From NCBI GenBank assembly GCA_027364695.1, contig DAHXOV010000383.1:1-11958 (forward strand): a stretch of DNA of 11,958 bases. The letters run 5' to 3'. Under the pieces are notes generated by a model, which worked only from the letters and a program-made list of their open reading frames with translations, did not search any database and was not told the DNA's origin. The DNA comes from a bacterium (lineage in GTDB: Bacteria > Bacteroidota > Bacteroidia > B-17B0 > Aurantibacillaceae). The position numbers were made by a program, and so were the translations under genes. Shown here piece after piece: positions 1-7,147 of the stretch (its first letter is position 1; each line of letters begins with the position of its first letter).

Positions 1-1051
1 ATTCTATAGATGGCGATATTTTTTTTGTTAACTGTTTAGATAAAAAATAAGGAATAAACATCCAGGCTACTACAAAAAAATATACAGTGGAATATATCAA
101 ATAAATAATAGTATGCAGGATGGTTTCTAAAAATAATATGATTTTATTAGATTGATATTTGTACAATGTGGGTATGTGAATTTTATGTTTTTGAATAAGA
201 TCAAAAATAGAATTTATTTTTTCAGAGAATACTTTGAATTGTTCTGCTTTATGTTTTGAGGCAGCATTGATAAGCTCCGATAATTCTTTTTCCACAACAA
301 AAATATGCTTGAGTTGGTTGGCATTTATTTTTTTTTGTTTCAGCAGTTCAAAGTTCAAGACGGTACGGGCTTTTTCAAATATCTCATCATTTTGAGGGTT
401 TTGAATATTTATGGTGAGGGGGAGCATTTTTTGATAAAGCTCGTTCATCATATAAAGCATTGTTGGGTTGGGATTTTGCTCGTACTCCTTCATTTTATTT
501 TGTACGGTAAATGGTTCTCCTACATTTACAAACATGTCTGAACCTATTTGAGAGGGATTAGAATAGTTGAAGCCTATTGGTATAATCAAAATATCTTTTG
601 GTGTCATTTCCTGCTGTGCTGCAAATATCAATCTTGACACACCTTTTTTAATAGGTCTTAGTCTTTTCTCTTGAATGCATATTCCTTCTGCAAAAATCAT
701 TACTTTTTTATTTTTCTTGAGTAAATCAAACACAACTTTAAAGCTCTCATTGTTTTTTTTAACGCCTTCTACCCCAGCATCCTGCATTCTGAAAATGGGT
801 ACGATACCTATACTTTGCAGTATTTTTGTAATTAATCCTGGTTTGAAAGCATCGCCTCTTGCCATGTATCTTACCCTTGGGGGATATGTTAAGTAGCTAA
901 ATAAAGTAGGATCCATAAAGGCATTAGGATGATTGGAAACAATAATGGCGGGTTGATTATTTTTTAAATAATGAAGATTTTTTATTTGTATTCTTCTATA
1001 AAAAGAGGGTATAGAAAATGAAAACAAGTATCTTAACAGGTGCCAAATCAT
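1..1051 (-). CDS. PlsC-family glycerophospholipid acyltransferase (partial, 3' end cut by window)
   Basis: I translated this frame by hand: it is open from an ATG at 1051 to the left edge (350 codons, no stop), so the C-terminus is missing. The N-terminal 200 residues look like a lysophospholipid/glycerol-3-phosphate acyltransferase domain. The catalytic motif is NHPNAFMDP at residues 40-48. His41 and Asp47 are separated by five residues, as I recall for a subgroup of these enzymes, rather than the classic four. A second block, IFAEG (119-123), matches the substrate-binding 'PEG' motif with Ala replacing Pro, and RMQDAGVEG lies at 88-96. By family it would transfer an acyl chain to a glycerolipid at the inner membrane. 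After the domain come a Lys/Glu-rich, probably helical region (about 220-300) and a hydrophobic segment at about 303-336, suggesting C-terminal membrane anchoring. It starts 27 bases after the recF stop on the same strand and is probably co-transcribed. The exact acceptor substrate cannot be told. Confidence 0.85.
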   Translation of the reverse strand, partial: MIWHLLRYLFSFSIPSFYRRIQIKNLHYLKNNQPAIIVSNHPNAFMDPTLFSYLTYPPRVRYMARGDAFKPGLITKILQSIGIVPIFRMQDAGVEGVKKNNESFKVVFDLLKKNKKVMIFAEGICIQEKRLRPIKKGVSRLIFAAQQEMTPKDILIIPIGFNYSNPSQIGSDMFVNVGEPFTVQNKMKEYEQNPNPTMLYMMNELYQKMLPLTINIQNPQNDEIFEKARTVLNFELLKQKKINANQLKHIFVVEKELSELINAASKHKAEQFKVFSEKINSIFDLIQKHKIHIPTLYKYQSNKIILFLETILHTIIYLIYSTVYFFVVAWMFIPYFLSKQLTKKISPSIE

Positions 1052-1078
1052 GGTTTTATTACAGATTAAAATTTATGT

Positions 1079-2170
1079 TCAAATATTTTTATATGTTTTT
1101 TGTTCTAATTCAACGATTTCAATATCCTGATCATAAAATAATTGTTGTATTCTATTTTTATTACTATCTGTGATAAATATCTGCTGTGGAATGGCTGTTT
1201 TCAAGAGTATTTTTATTTTATTTAATCTCAGTTTATCTAAATGATCATAAATATCGTCTATCAGTAAAAGGGGATGTATTTTAGTTTTTTGATATAAATA
1301 TACCAATTCTATCCATTTTAATGCAAATACGATTGTTTTTTGTTGCCCTTGAGATGCAAAATTTTTAGCCGGATAATTATTGAGTAAAATTTCGAAGTCA
1401 TCTCTGTGAATACCTATGGTGCTGTATCCTAATCTAATATCTTTTGGCAAGGCGTGTTGTAGTTCTTTTAGAAAATTATTTTGTACGCTAGGCAAATACC
1501 TTAAACTCAAGCATTCGTTGCTTTCCTGCAATTGATGGTATATTTCGTTTAATCTGAGGGTTATTTCGTCAAAAAAGTATTTTCTTTTGTTGAGAATAAT
1601 TTCACCGTACTGTGCCATTTGTATATTATATATTTCTATTAAATCTTGCTGCTGATAGGCTGCTTCACCTTGTTTGATGATTTTATTTCTGTTTTGTAGA
1701 TAGTGGTGATATTGAATGAGGGCATTGAGATATTCTTTATCAAATTTTGAAATAAGGGCGTCTATAAATTTTCGGCGGGTATCCGCGTATTCTGTAATCA
1801 AACTCAAATCTTGTGGGGCGATGAATACCAATGGTATTTTTCCTATGTGCTCAGAAATTTTTTGATAAGTTTTTTGATTAAAGTTAATTTTTTTACCCTC
1901 TGATTTTTTTACACTACAATTGATTTCATATTTCTGTTCGTCGTTTTCAAATTTTCCTTGTATCATAAAAAAATCGTGATTAAATTGAATATTTTGTATG
2001 TCTGAAGATGCAAAATAGCTTTTCGTCATTGCCAAGTAATAAATGGCATCTAAGAGGTTGGTTTTTCCAATACCATTATTTCCAGCAATAACGGCAATGT
2101 TTCCAGAAAAATGGAGTTGCCGTTCATTGATATTTTTAAAGTAGAGGATATGTAAGTGTTTTAAAAGCAC
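1079..2170 (-). CDS. recF: DNA replication/repair protein RecF
   Basis: RecF is an SMC/ABC-like ATPase that binds gapped DNA and, with RecO and RecR, helps load RecA. With a GTG start at 2170 the protein is 363 residues, the usual family length. Seen: an N-terminal strand leading to 'YFKNI' (10-14), Walker A GNNGIGKT (30-37), a conserved middle block IAPQDLSLI (117-125), GIHRDDFEI (253-261), the signature loop ASQGQQKT (272-279), and Walker B LLLIDDIYDHLD (301-312). The frame stays open upstream to an ATG at 2395, but those 75 extra residues are low-complexity, Lys/Asn-rich, and include translation of a DNA palindrome. The family N-terminus (M-x-[LI]-K-x-L-x-[LI]-x-x-F-K-N) aligns exactly with the GTG, and no ATG occurs between there and Walker A. 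No clear Shine-Dalgarno is seen, normal for Bacteroidota. It is divergent from lpxC/fabZ and followed by the acyltransferase gene. Confidence 0.93.
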   Translation of the reverse strand: MLLKHLHILYFKNINERQLHFSGNIAVIAGNNGIGKTNLLDAIYYLAMTKSYFASSDIQNIQFNHDFFMIQGKFENDEQKYEINCSVKKSEGKKINFNQKTYQKISEHIGKIPLVFIAPQDLSLITEYADTRRKFIDALISKFDKEYLNALIQYHHYLQNRNKIIKQGEAAYQQQDLIEIYNIQMAQYGEIILNKRKYFFDEITLRLNEIYHQLQESNECLSLRYLPSVQNNFLKELQHALPKDIRLGYSTIGIHRDDFEILLNNYPAKNFASQGQQKTIVFALKWIELVYLYQKTKIHPLLLIDDIYDHLDKLRLNKIKILLKTAIPQQIFITDSNKNRIQQLFYDQDIEIVELEQKTYKNI

Positions 2171-2465
2171 ACCGCAAAGCAAGTAATTTAGTAGGAGATA
2201 ATAAAGAGAACTGTTATTTTTTATGATTTTATTGTTTTTTGTGTGCAGCAGAGATGTTTTTTTTGACTTTTTAGTTTGGTGTGTTTGTTGGTTGCGGCGG
2301 CAAAGCCGCCGCAACCAACAAACAGGATCCCATAGCAGCCCAATCATGATTATGAAATGTAGATGGAACCCTTGCAATGCTAATTTTCTTCTCATACAAT
2401 AACAAAAATTTTAGCATATTTGGGCAATTGAATTCAATGTTTTTTGCATATTTTAATTTTATACT
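2171..2465. other. Divergent intergenic region between recF and lpxC/fabZ
   Basis: These 295 bases separate two divergently transcribed genes and must hold both promoters. The DNA is mostly A/T runs, except for a GC-rich island at about 2287-2390. The island contains the large inverted repeat described separately and a perfect 10-base palindrome AATCATGATT at 2342-2351. I looked for the Bacteroidota -7 element (TAnnTTTG). The best minus-strand match is AATTTTTG (2410-2403), one mismatch, with a TTG only 14 bases upstream, which is too close for a convincing -33. No good plus-strand match was found for lpxC. Open frames here look like chance. Confidence 0.6.
2282..2324. repeat. GC-rich perfect inverted repeat (20-bp stem, AAA loop), REP-like palindrome
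   Basis: Bases 2282-2301 are perfectly complementary to 2305-2324, checked base by base, with a loop of three A at 2302-2304. The stem core is GC-rich (GCGGCGGC/GCCGCCGC), in sharp contrast to the A/T-rich surroundings. It lies in the leader of recF, about 110 bases upstream of the likely GTG start and about 140 bases upstream of lpxC. Neither strand shows a T-run after the hairpin, so it is not a standard intrinsic terminator for either gene. The shape and composition fit a REP/MITE-like palindromic element. That identity is an inference, because copy number elsewhere in the genome cannot be seen. As RNA in a recF transcript it would form a very stable hairpin. Confidence 0.8.
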
Positions 2466-3887
2466 ATGGCTGAGAAACAAAAAACAATTAAAGAAAAAGT
2501 AAGTGTATCGGGTGTTGGGTTGCATACAGGGCAGCCTGTTACGCTCACATTTTTACCTGCGCCTGTTCATCACTGGTTTAAATTTCAACGTATTGATTTG
2601 CCTGACCAAGCTATTATAGAAGCGAATGTAGATAATGTAATGAGCACTGAAAGAGGTACTACGCTTGGGAAGAATAATGCATTAGTGCATACTACAGAAC
2701 ATGTGTTGGCAGCATTGATAGGAATGGATCTGGACAATTGTCTTTTACAGGTGGATGGACCTGAAATTCCTATTATGGACGGAAGTTCTAAGCTGTTTAT
2801 AGAAGCATTGCAAAAAGCAGGTGTTGTAGAACAGGATGAAGAAAGAGTGTATTTTGAACTGAAAGAAAACCTTACTTATGAATGTACAGAGAGGAAGATT
2901 GAAATGCTTGCTGTGCCACAAGATACTTATAGAATTACTGTCATGGTGGATTACAATAGTGAAATATTGGGTACTCAACATGCGAGTATTTATAGAAGAG
3001 AAGAATTCGCTCCTGAAATATCAATGTGTAGAACTTTTGTGTTTTTGCACGAATTAGAGGCATTGCTTAAACATAATCTAATTAAAGGTGGCGATTTGGA
3101 TAATGCGATTGTGCTGATAGATAAAGAATTGCCAAAAGAGAAAATTGATTATTTGAAAAAAGTCTTTCATAAAGAAGACGTGGAAGTAAAAGGTAAAGGA
3201 GTGTTGAACAATACCAAATTACATTTTTATAATGAGCCTGCAAGGCATAAATTGTTGGACATTGTAGGAGATCTGGCACTTGTTGGACAACACATGAAAA
3301 TACATATTCTTGCAGCAAGACCAGGACATTATGGTAATACACAGTTTGCAAAAAAAATTAAAGATCGGATTAAAAAGCAAAAGAAGGAGCAATACTTCCC
3401 AAAAATAAATCTTCATACGGATCCTCTCATAGATGTAAGAGAAATAATGAATATTCTACCGCATCGGCACCCATTTTTATTGGTGGATAGAATTGTAGAG
3501 CTTACACCCGAACATGTAATAGGGATGAAAAATGTAACGATAAATGATTACTGGTTTCCGGGGCATTTTCCTGATGAGCCGTTGATGCCTGGAGTTTTAA
3601 TCATAGAGGCATTGGCACAAACAGGTGGTATATTGGCACTAAAGACAATGCCTGATCCTGAAAATTATCAAACTTATTTTCTCAAAATAGAAAATGCTAA
3701 ATTCAAGCAGAAAGTAGTGCCTGGTGATGTGTTGATAATGCGTATGGACCTTGCAGAACCTATACGTAGAGGTATATGCCACATGATAGGCAGGGCGTAT
3801 GCAGGCAATAAACTCGTATGCGAAGCCGATATGACCGCTCAAATTGTAAAAGTACGAAACATTCAAACAAAAGCCAGTGTGGTATGA
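2466..3887 (+). CDS. lpxC/fabZ: Bifunctional UDP-3-O-acyl-N-acetylglucosamine deacetylase / 3-hydroxyacyl-ACP dehydratase
   Basis: This 473-residue fusion is typical of Bacteroidota. The N-terminal LpxC domain (about 1-305) removes acetate from UDP-3-O-acyl-GlcNAc, the committed step of lipid A synthesis. Its zinc ligands are visible as His79 (HTTEH, 75-79), His261 and Asp265 (HKLLD), with the catalytic His288 in PGHYGN. The C-terminal FabZ domain (about 320-465) dehydrates 3-hydroxyacyl-ACP. It shows LPHRHPFLLVDR (331-342), His367 in FPGHFPDEPLMPG (364-376) and the catalytic Glu381 in IEALAQ. All key residues of both enzymes are present, so both activities are expected. Both work in the cytoplasm and draw on the 3-hydroxyacyl-ACP pool, linking lipid A and fatty acid synthesis. 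The ATG at 2466 gives the family-typical N-terminus (KQKTIKEKVSVSGVGLHTG). The last four bases overlap the lpxA start, which suggests translational coupling. Confidence 0.97.
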   Translation: MAEKQKTIKEKVSVSGVGLHTGQPVTLTFLPAPVHHWFKFQRIDLPDQAIIEANVDNVMSTERGTTLGKNNALVHTTEHVLAALIGMDLDNCLLQVDGPEIPIMDGSSKLFIEALQKAGVVEQDEERVYFELKENLTYECTERKIEMLAVPQDTYRITVMVDYNSEILGTQHASIYRREEFAPEISMCRTFVFLHELEALLKHNLIKGGDLDNAIVLIDKELPKEKIDYLKKVFHKEDVEVKGKGVLNNTKLHFYNEPARHKLLDIVGDLALVGQHMKIHILAARPGHYGNTQFAKKIKDRIKKQKKEQYFPKINLHTDPLIDVREIMNILPHRHPFLLVDRIVELTPEHVIGMKNVTINDYWFPGHFPDEPLMPGVLIIEALAQTGGILALKTMPDPENYQTYFLKIENAKFKQKVVPGDVLIMRMDLAEPIRRGICHMIGRAYAGNKLVCEADMTAQIVKVRNIQTKASVV

Positions 3888-4657
3888 TATCTCCATTAGC
3901 CAGTATAAGTCCCAAAGCACAACTAGGAAAAAATGTAACTGTATCTCCATTTGCTACCATTGAAGATAATGTAATTATAGGAGACAATGTATGGATTGGT
4001 CCAAGTGCTGTCATCATGAGTTATACGAGAATTGGCAGTCATTGTAAGATATTTCCAGGTGCTGCCATTGGTGCAGAGCCGCAGGATTTGAAGTTTAAGG
4101 GGGAGGAAAGTACTGTAGAAATTGGTGATTATACTACGATAAGAGAGTTTGTTACTATTCATAGAGGGACATCGGATAAGATGATTACTAAAGTGGGCGA
4201 TCATTGTTTGATCATGTCTTATGTACATATTGCACACGATTGTATCGTTGGAAACCATGTTATCCTTGCCAACAGCGTGGCTCTCTCTGGGCACATTCAG
4301 ATAGAAGATTATGTGATTATAGAAGGGATGAGTGCAGCCCAGCAATTTATTACTATTGGTAAACATGCATTTGTAGCAGGCGCGTCTCTTATCAGAAAAA
4401 GTGTACCGCCTTATGTAAGATGCGCAAGAGAACCGCTACAATATATTGGCATAAATGCTGTTGGGCTCACAAGGCGAGGATTTACATCTGAACAAATTAA
4501 ACATATAGAAGATATATACAGAATTATTTATGTAAAGGGGCATAACTTGCAGAATGCCCTGGAATTTGTGGAAAAAGAGGTGAGTGATTCCACATTTAAG
4601 AGAGAGATATTGGAATTTATTCGTATTCAAAAAGATGGTGTTATTAAAGGTATATGA
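3884..4657 (+). CDS. lpxA: Acyl-ACP--UDP-N-acetylglucosamine O-acyltransferase
   Basis: LpxA catalyses the first step of lipid A synthesis, transferring a 3-hydroxyacyl chain from ACP to the 3-OH of UDP-GlcNAc in the cytoplasm. The protein is 257 residues, close to the 262 of E. coli. Residues 1-185 show hexapeptide repeats ([IV]-G-x-x-x-x) that form the left-handed beta helix. The catalytic His118 lies in HIAHDC (115-120), and the family motif TIREFVTIHRGT is at 85-96. The C-terminal helical part begins around GLTRRGF (194-200). I chose the ATG at 3884, which overlaps the lpxC/fabZ stop as ATGA. A longer frame exists upstream, but it lies inside the fabZ coding sequence and does not match the family N-terminus. 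The product of LpxA is the substrate of LpxC, encoded just upstream. Confidence 0.96.
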   Translation: MISPLASISPKAQLGKNVTVSPFATIEDNVIIGDNVWIGPSAVIMSYTRIGSHCKIFPGAAIGAEPQDLKFKGEESTVEIGDYTTIREFVTIHRGTSDKMITKVGDHCLIMSYVHIAHDCIVGNHVILANSVALSGHIQIEDYVIIEGMSAAQQFITIGKHAFVAGASLIRKSVPPYVRCAREPLQYIGINAVGLTRRGFTSEQIKHIEDIYRIIYVKGHNLQNALEFVEKEVSDSTFKREILEFIRIQKDGVIKGI

Positions 4658-4671
4658 AGTATTAAATAATA

Positions 4672-5289
4672 ATGAGTAACTTGTCTATACATCTTAAGTC
4701 TGTTTCTAAGAAATTTAATCATCATTTGTTATATAAAGATATTGAGTTAGATATATTATCGGAGGATAAAATAGTAGTTACAGGAAATAATGGATCAGGA
4801 AAATCTACATTATTGAAAATCATGATTGGTTTGGTATCTCCTACGTCAGGGACGGTAGATTATAGATTTGATGATCATTTTATTGAAAAAAGATATTGGC
4901 ATAAACATGTCAGTGTAGCTGCACCATATATGAGTATGATAGAAGAATTTTCTATGTTAGATCTTATAGAGCATTTGTATGTATTTAGAAAGTTTCAAGT
5001 AGGGAAGAAGGATTTTCTGGATTTGCTAAATCTTACCGCACATCTGCATAAGCCGATTAAGCAGTTTTCAAGTGGTATGAAACAAAAAACCAAATTGTTA
5101 TTTGCCATTGCTGATAGTGCTCCTGTATTGCTCTTGGATGAGCCCATTTCAAACCTTGATAATTTTTCTATACAATGGTATGTTGATATGATTGAAAGAT
5201 TTGCTAAGCACAAGACTATTATTGTATTCTCTAATTCACAAAAACAGGAATACTTTTTTTGTAACAGGCATTTTTCTCTTTCTCAGTAG
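4672..5289 (+). CDS. ABC transporter ATP-binding protein (non-canonical Q- and H-loops)
   Basis: This 205-residue protein is a single ABC ATPase domain with no membrane segment, so it would need a permease partner encoded elsewhere. Walker A is GNNGSGKST (38-46), the signature is SSGMKQK (133-139), and Walker B is LLLDEP (153-158) followed by the D-loop SNLD (160-163). Two usual features are missing. The Q-loop position reads AAPYM (83-87) instead of containing Gln, and the switch His after Walker B is replaced by Ser/Asn in VFSNSQ (185-190). My recollection is that some small Bacteroidota ABC ATPases share the 'APY' Q-loop, but I cannot verify this. The start lies 14 bases after lpxA, so it is probably co-transcribed with the lipid A genes, but no substrate can be assigned. 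Its 3' end overlaps the opposing dehydrogenase gene by 7 bases. Confidence 0.85.
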   Translation: MSNLSIHLKSVSKKFNHHLLYKDIELDILSEDKIVVTGNNGSGKSTLLKIMIGLVSPTSGTVDYRFDDHFIEKRYWHKHVSVAAPYMSMIEEFSMLDLIEHLYVFRKFQVGKKDFLDLLNLTAHLHKPIKQFSSGMKQKTKLLFAIADSAPVLLLDEPISNLDNFSIQWYVDMIERFAKHKTIIVFSNSQKQEYFFCNRHFSLSQ

Positions 5290-6083
5290 GGAGATTGTCT
5301 GCGAATGAACCAATTAAATAATGTTGAGCAATATCGTTTGATATATACCATTAAAATTTCTTTTCTGCCTACATAGAATTCTTCTTTTTTTTGAGCTATC
5401 CCTTGCAGTATTTTTTTTGCTGCATTTTCTGCGCTGATGGCATTTTGATGGCTTGCATCCATCTGACTGTGTATTTTTCCGTCAGACAATATAGCATTTA
5501 AAGAAATATCAGTTTTTACTTTGCCAGGACATACTATAGTTACAAATATGTTTTCCTTTTCATATTCTAATTTTAGTGTTTCAAAATAACCGTGCAATGC
5601 ATGTTTTGCTGCGCTGTATGTGCTTCTCAGATAAAACCCAAATTTACCGGCTATGCTGCTCATTACTACTATATGTCCATACTTTTGCTGCAACATGAAT
5701 GGTAATACCGCTCGTGTAAGTTTCACATAAGAAAAATAATTTATTTCAAATAGTTGTCTTTCAGTATTTTCTGATACATCTAACACTCGTGTTCTTTGAC
5801 TTACTCCGCCATTATTGATTAAAATATCTATTCTTCCAAATTTTTGAATGATCACGCGCACCAATTGTTCTGCTGAAAAATCAGACGCTAAATCAAAGGG
5901 TAATACTAAAATTCTTTTTTCGTCACTGCACAATGCTGCTGTGTTTTTTAATTTATTTTCATTTCTTGCAGACAAAACAAGGCGAGCGGTTGTATAGCGG
6001 ATCAGATATCTAGCCATCGCTTCACCTATTCCTGAAGAAGCGCCTGTTATCCATATTACTTTATCATTAAAGTATTTATGCAT
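5283..6083 (-). CDS. Short-chain dehydrogenase/reductase (SDR) family protein
   Basis: This 266-residue protein is a classical SDR, an NAD(P)-dependent oxidoreductase with a Rossmann fold. Seen: cofactor motif TGASSGIG (13-20), Asp64 after the third strand, NNGG (90-93, normally NNAG), Asn115, catalytic Ser143, and Tyr156-x3-Lys160 (YSAAK). The C-terminal 30 residues are hydrophobic and basic (LMVYIKRYCSTLFNWFIRR), so peripheral membrane association is possible. The layout resembles the DHRS7-like group of SDRs acting on lipid or carbonyl substrates, but the substrate cannot be read from sequence. The start overlaps the end of the GT9 gene by 8 bases, so it is translated from the same transcript. 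It is the last gene of the minus-strand cluster. Confidence 0.9.
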   Translation of the reverse strand: MHKYFNDKVIWITGASSGIGEAMARYLIRYTTARLVLSARNENKLKNTAALCSDEKRILVLPFDLASDFSAEQLVRVIIQKFGRIDILINNGGVSQRTRVLDVSENTERQLFEINYFSYVKLTRAVLPFMLQQKYGHIVVMSSIAGKFGFYLRSTYSAAKHALHGYFETLKLEYEKENIFVTIVCPGKVKTDISLNAILSDGKIHSQMDASHQNAISAENAAKKILQGIAQKKEEFYVGRKEILMVYIKRYCSTLFNWFIRRQSPY

Positions 6084-7119
6084 AATTATTTGTATTTGTA
6101 AAAATTTTTTCTATTATCTGAATAATATTTTGATGAGATATGGACTGGATGCACGAACAAGACAAAGTATCCTTCTTACAATCTGTACAATATTTATCCA
6201 CATACAAGATGTGGGTATTTTTACCAATAGGCGCCCATCTGCCCGGGTGCATAGGGCGAATGGATGGAAAGAGTCCAATGGTGTGTTTATCTAACATAGC
6301 TGCAATATGTAAGGTTCCTGTACTTGCCGCTATCAAAGCGTCAGCGTTATTGATTAAAGAAATTAGTTCAGTTAAATTTGTTTTACCCACCATATTCAAT
6401 GTTTCGGGGCATTCAGAAAAAATTTCTTGCAGCGCGTTTTCTTCGCTCTTCGTTCCTGTAATGATAATCTGAAATTTTGATTTATCTAATTTTTTTATTA
6501 GACGAATATAATTTTGAATCCCCCATTCTCTGGCACTTCCTTTTGATTTTGGATGTAAAATGATTTTGTATTTATCTTTATCTATTAAATGATAAATGTG
6601 ATCGGGCAAGGGGGAGATTGGTTTTAGATGATAGAAAGTTTTTAATTGATCTAATGTTGGAATATCTTTTATTCCTAATGGTTGGAGCAGTTTAAAATTT
6701 AACTGGGCTTCGTGTAAATCGGATTTTTTTCTACTAAATGAGATCCGTTGATTGCAAAATAACCAGTTATACCATCTGTGCGAGGTGGCTATTTTGTACG
6801 GTATTTTCATGCGATATAAAAATTTTGCTATCTCGTAAGTAGGAAAAACCATTACTGCTGTACTTATATTGTATGGGTGTAAAATTTCCTGCTGTTCTGC
6901 TCTACTTAGTTTTTTTATTTCATTATATACAAGTATTTCATCTATATCCAGAATATATTGCAATACGGGTTTTGTGTAAGTATCCGCTAAAAAAATAATT
7001 TTATTGTCAGGGAAGTATTTTTTCAAGGCAGCAGCAAGGGGAATCGTAAGTACCACATCTCCAATACTATCTGTACGGCTCAACAAAATTGAAGTATGTT
7101 TTGGAACTTGTATATTCAT
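6076..7119 (-). CDS. Glycosyltransferase family 9 (heptosyltransferase-like) protein
   Basis: This 347-residue protein has the two-domain GT-B layout of ADP-heptose:LPS heptosyltransferases. Seen: N-terminal RTDSIGDVVLTIP (15-27), the start of the family; the linker into the second domain, ILHPKSKGSAREWG (187-200), matching the nucleotide-sugar contact region; and STGTLHIAA (266-274), the conserved donor-binding motif. By family it would add a heptose or similar sugar to the LPS core on the inner face of the inner membrane. Near the end four cysteines lie close together (311, 314, 321, 323, pattern CxxC-x6-CxC), which suggests a metal site or disulphides. The gene is 28 bases downstream of tadA and overlaps the dehydrogenase gene by 8 bases. 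Whether the sugar is heptose is uncertain, as many Bacteroidota GT9 enzymes have unknown donors. Confidence 0.88.
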   Translation of the reverse strand: MNIQVPKHTSILLSRTDSIGDVVLTIPLAAALKKYFPDNKIIFLADTYTKPVLQYILDIDEILVYNEIKKLSRAEQQEILHPYNISTAVMVFPTYEIAKFLYRMKIPYKIATSHRWYNWLFCNQRISFSRKKSDLHEAQLNFKLLQPLGIKDIPTLDQLKTFYHLKPISPLPDHIYHLIDKDKYKIILHPKSKGSAREWGIQNYIRLIKKLDKSKFQIIITGTKSEENALQEIFSECPETLNMVGKTNLTELISLINNADALIAASTGTLHIAAMLDKHTIGLFPSIRPMHPGRWAPIGKNTHILYVDKYCTDCKKDTLSCSCIQSISHQNIIQIIEKIFTNTNNYA

Positions 7120-7147
7120 TATTTTATAAGTATGTTATTTAAATATA

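Noticed and set aside
305..896. Two short plus-strand open frames (305-541 and 675-896)
   Set aside because: They lie opposite the acyltransferase gene, whose frame is open over the whole region and carries the catalytic motifs.
2282..2324. The palindrome as an intrinsic terminator
   Set aside because: There is no T-run after the stem on either strand, and it sits upstream of two divergent genes where no transcript should end.
2171..2395. Longer recF reading from the ATG at 2395
   Set aside because: The extra 75 residues do not match the RecF family, are low-complexity and include the palindrome. The conserved N-terminus begins at the GTG at 2170.
2403..2410. AATTTTTG as the recF promoter -7 element
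   Set aside because: It has one mismatch to TAnnTTTG, its nearest TTG is only 14 bases upstream, and such strings are common in A/T-rich DNA.
2271..2525. Minus-strand open frame of 84 codons overlapping the lpxC/fabZ start and recF leader
   Set aside because: It is antisense to the start of lpxC, its C-terminal part is a translation of the GC-rich palindrome, and it has no recognisable domain.
3818..3883. Longer lpxA reading beginning inside fabZ
   Set aside because: The first 22 residues are out-of-frame fabZ sequence. The ATG at 3884 gives the family-like N-terminus and a classic ATGA overlap.
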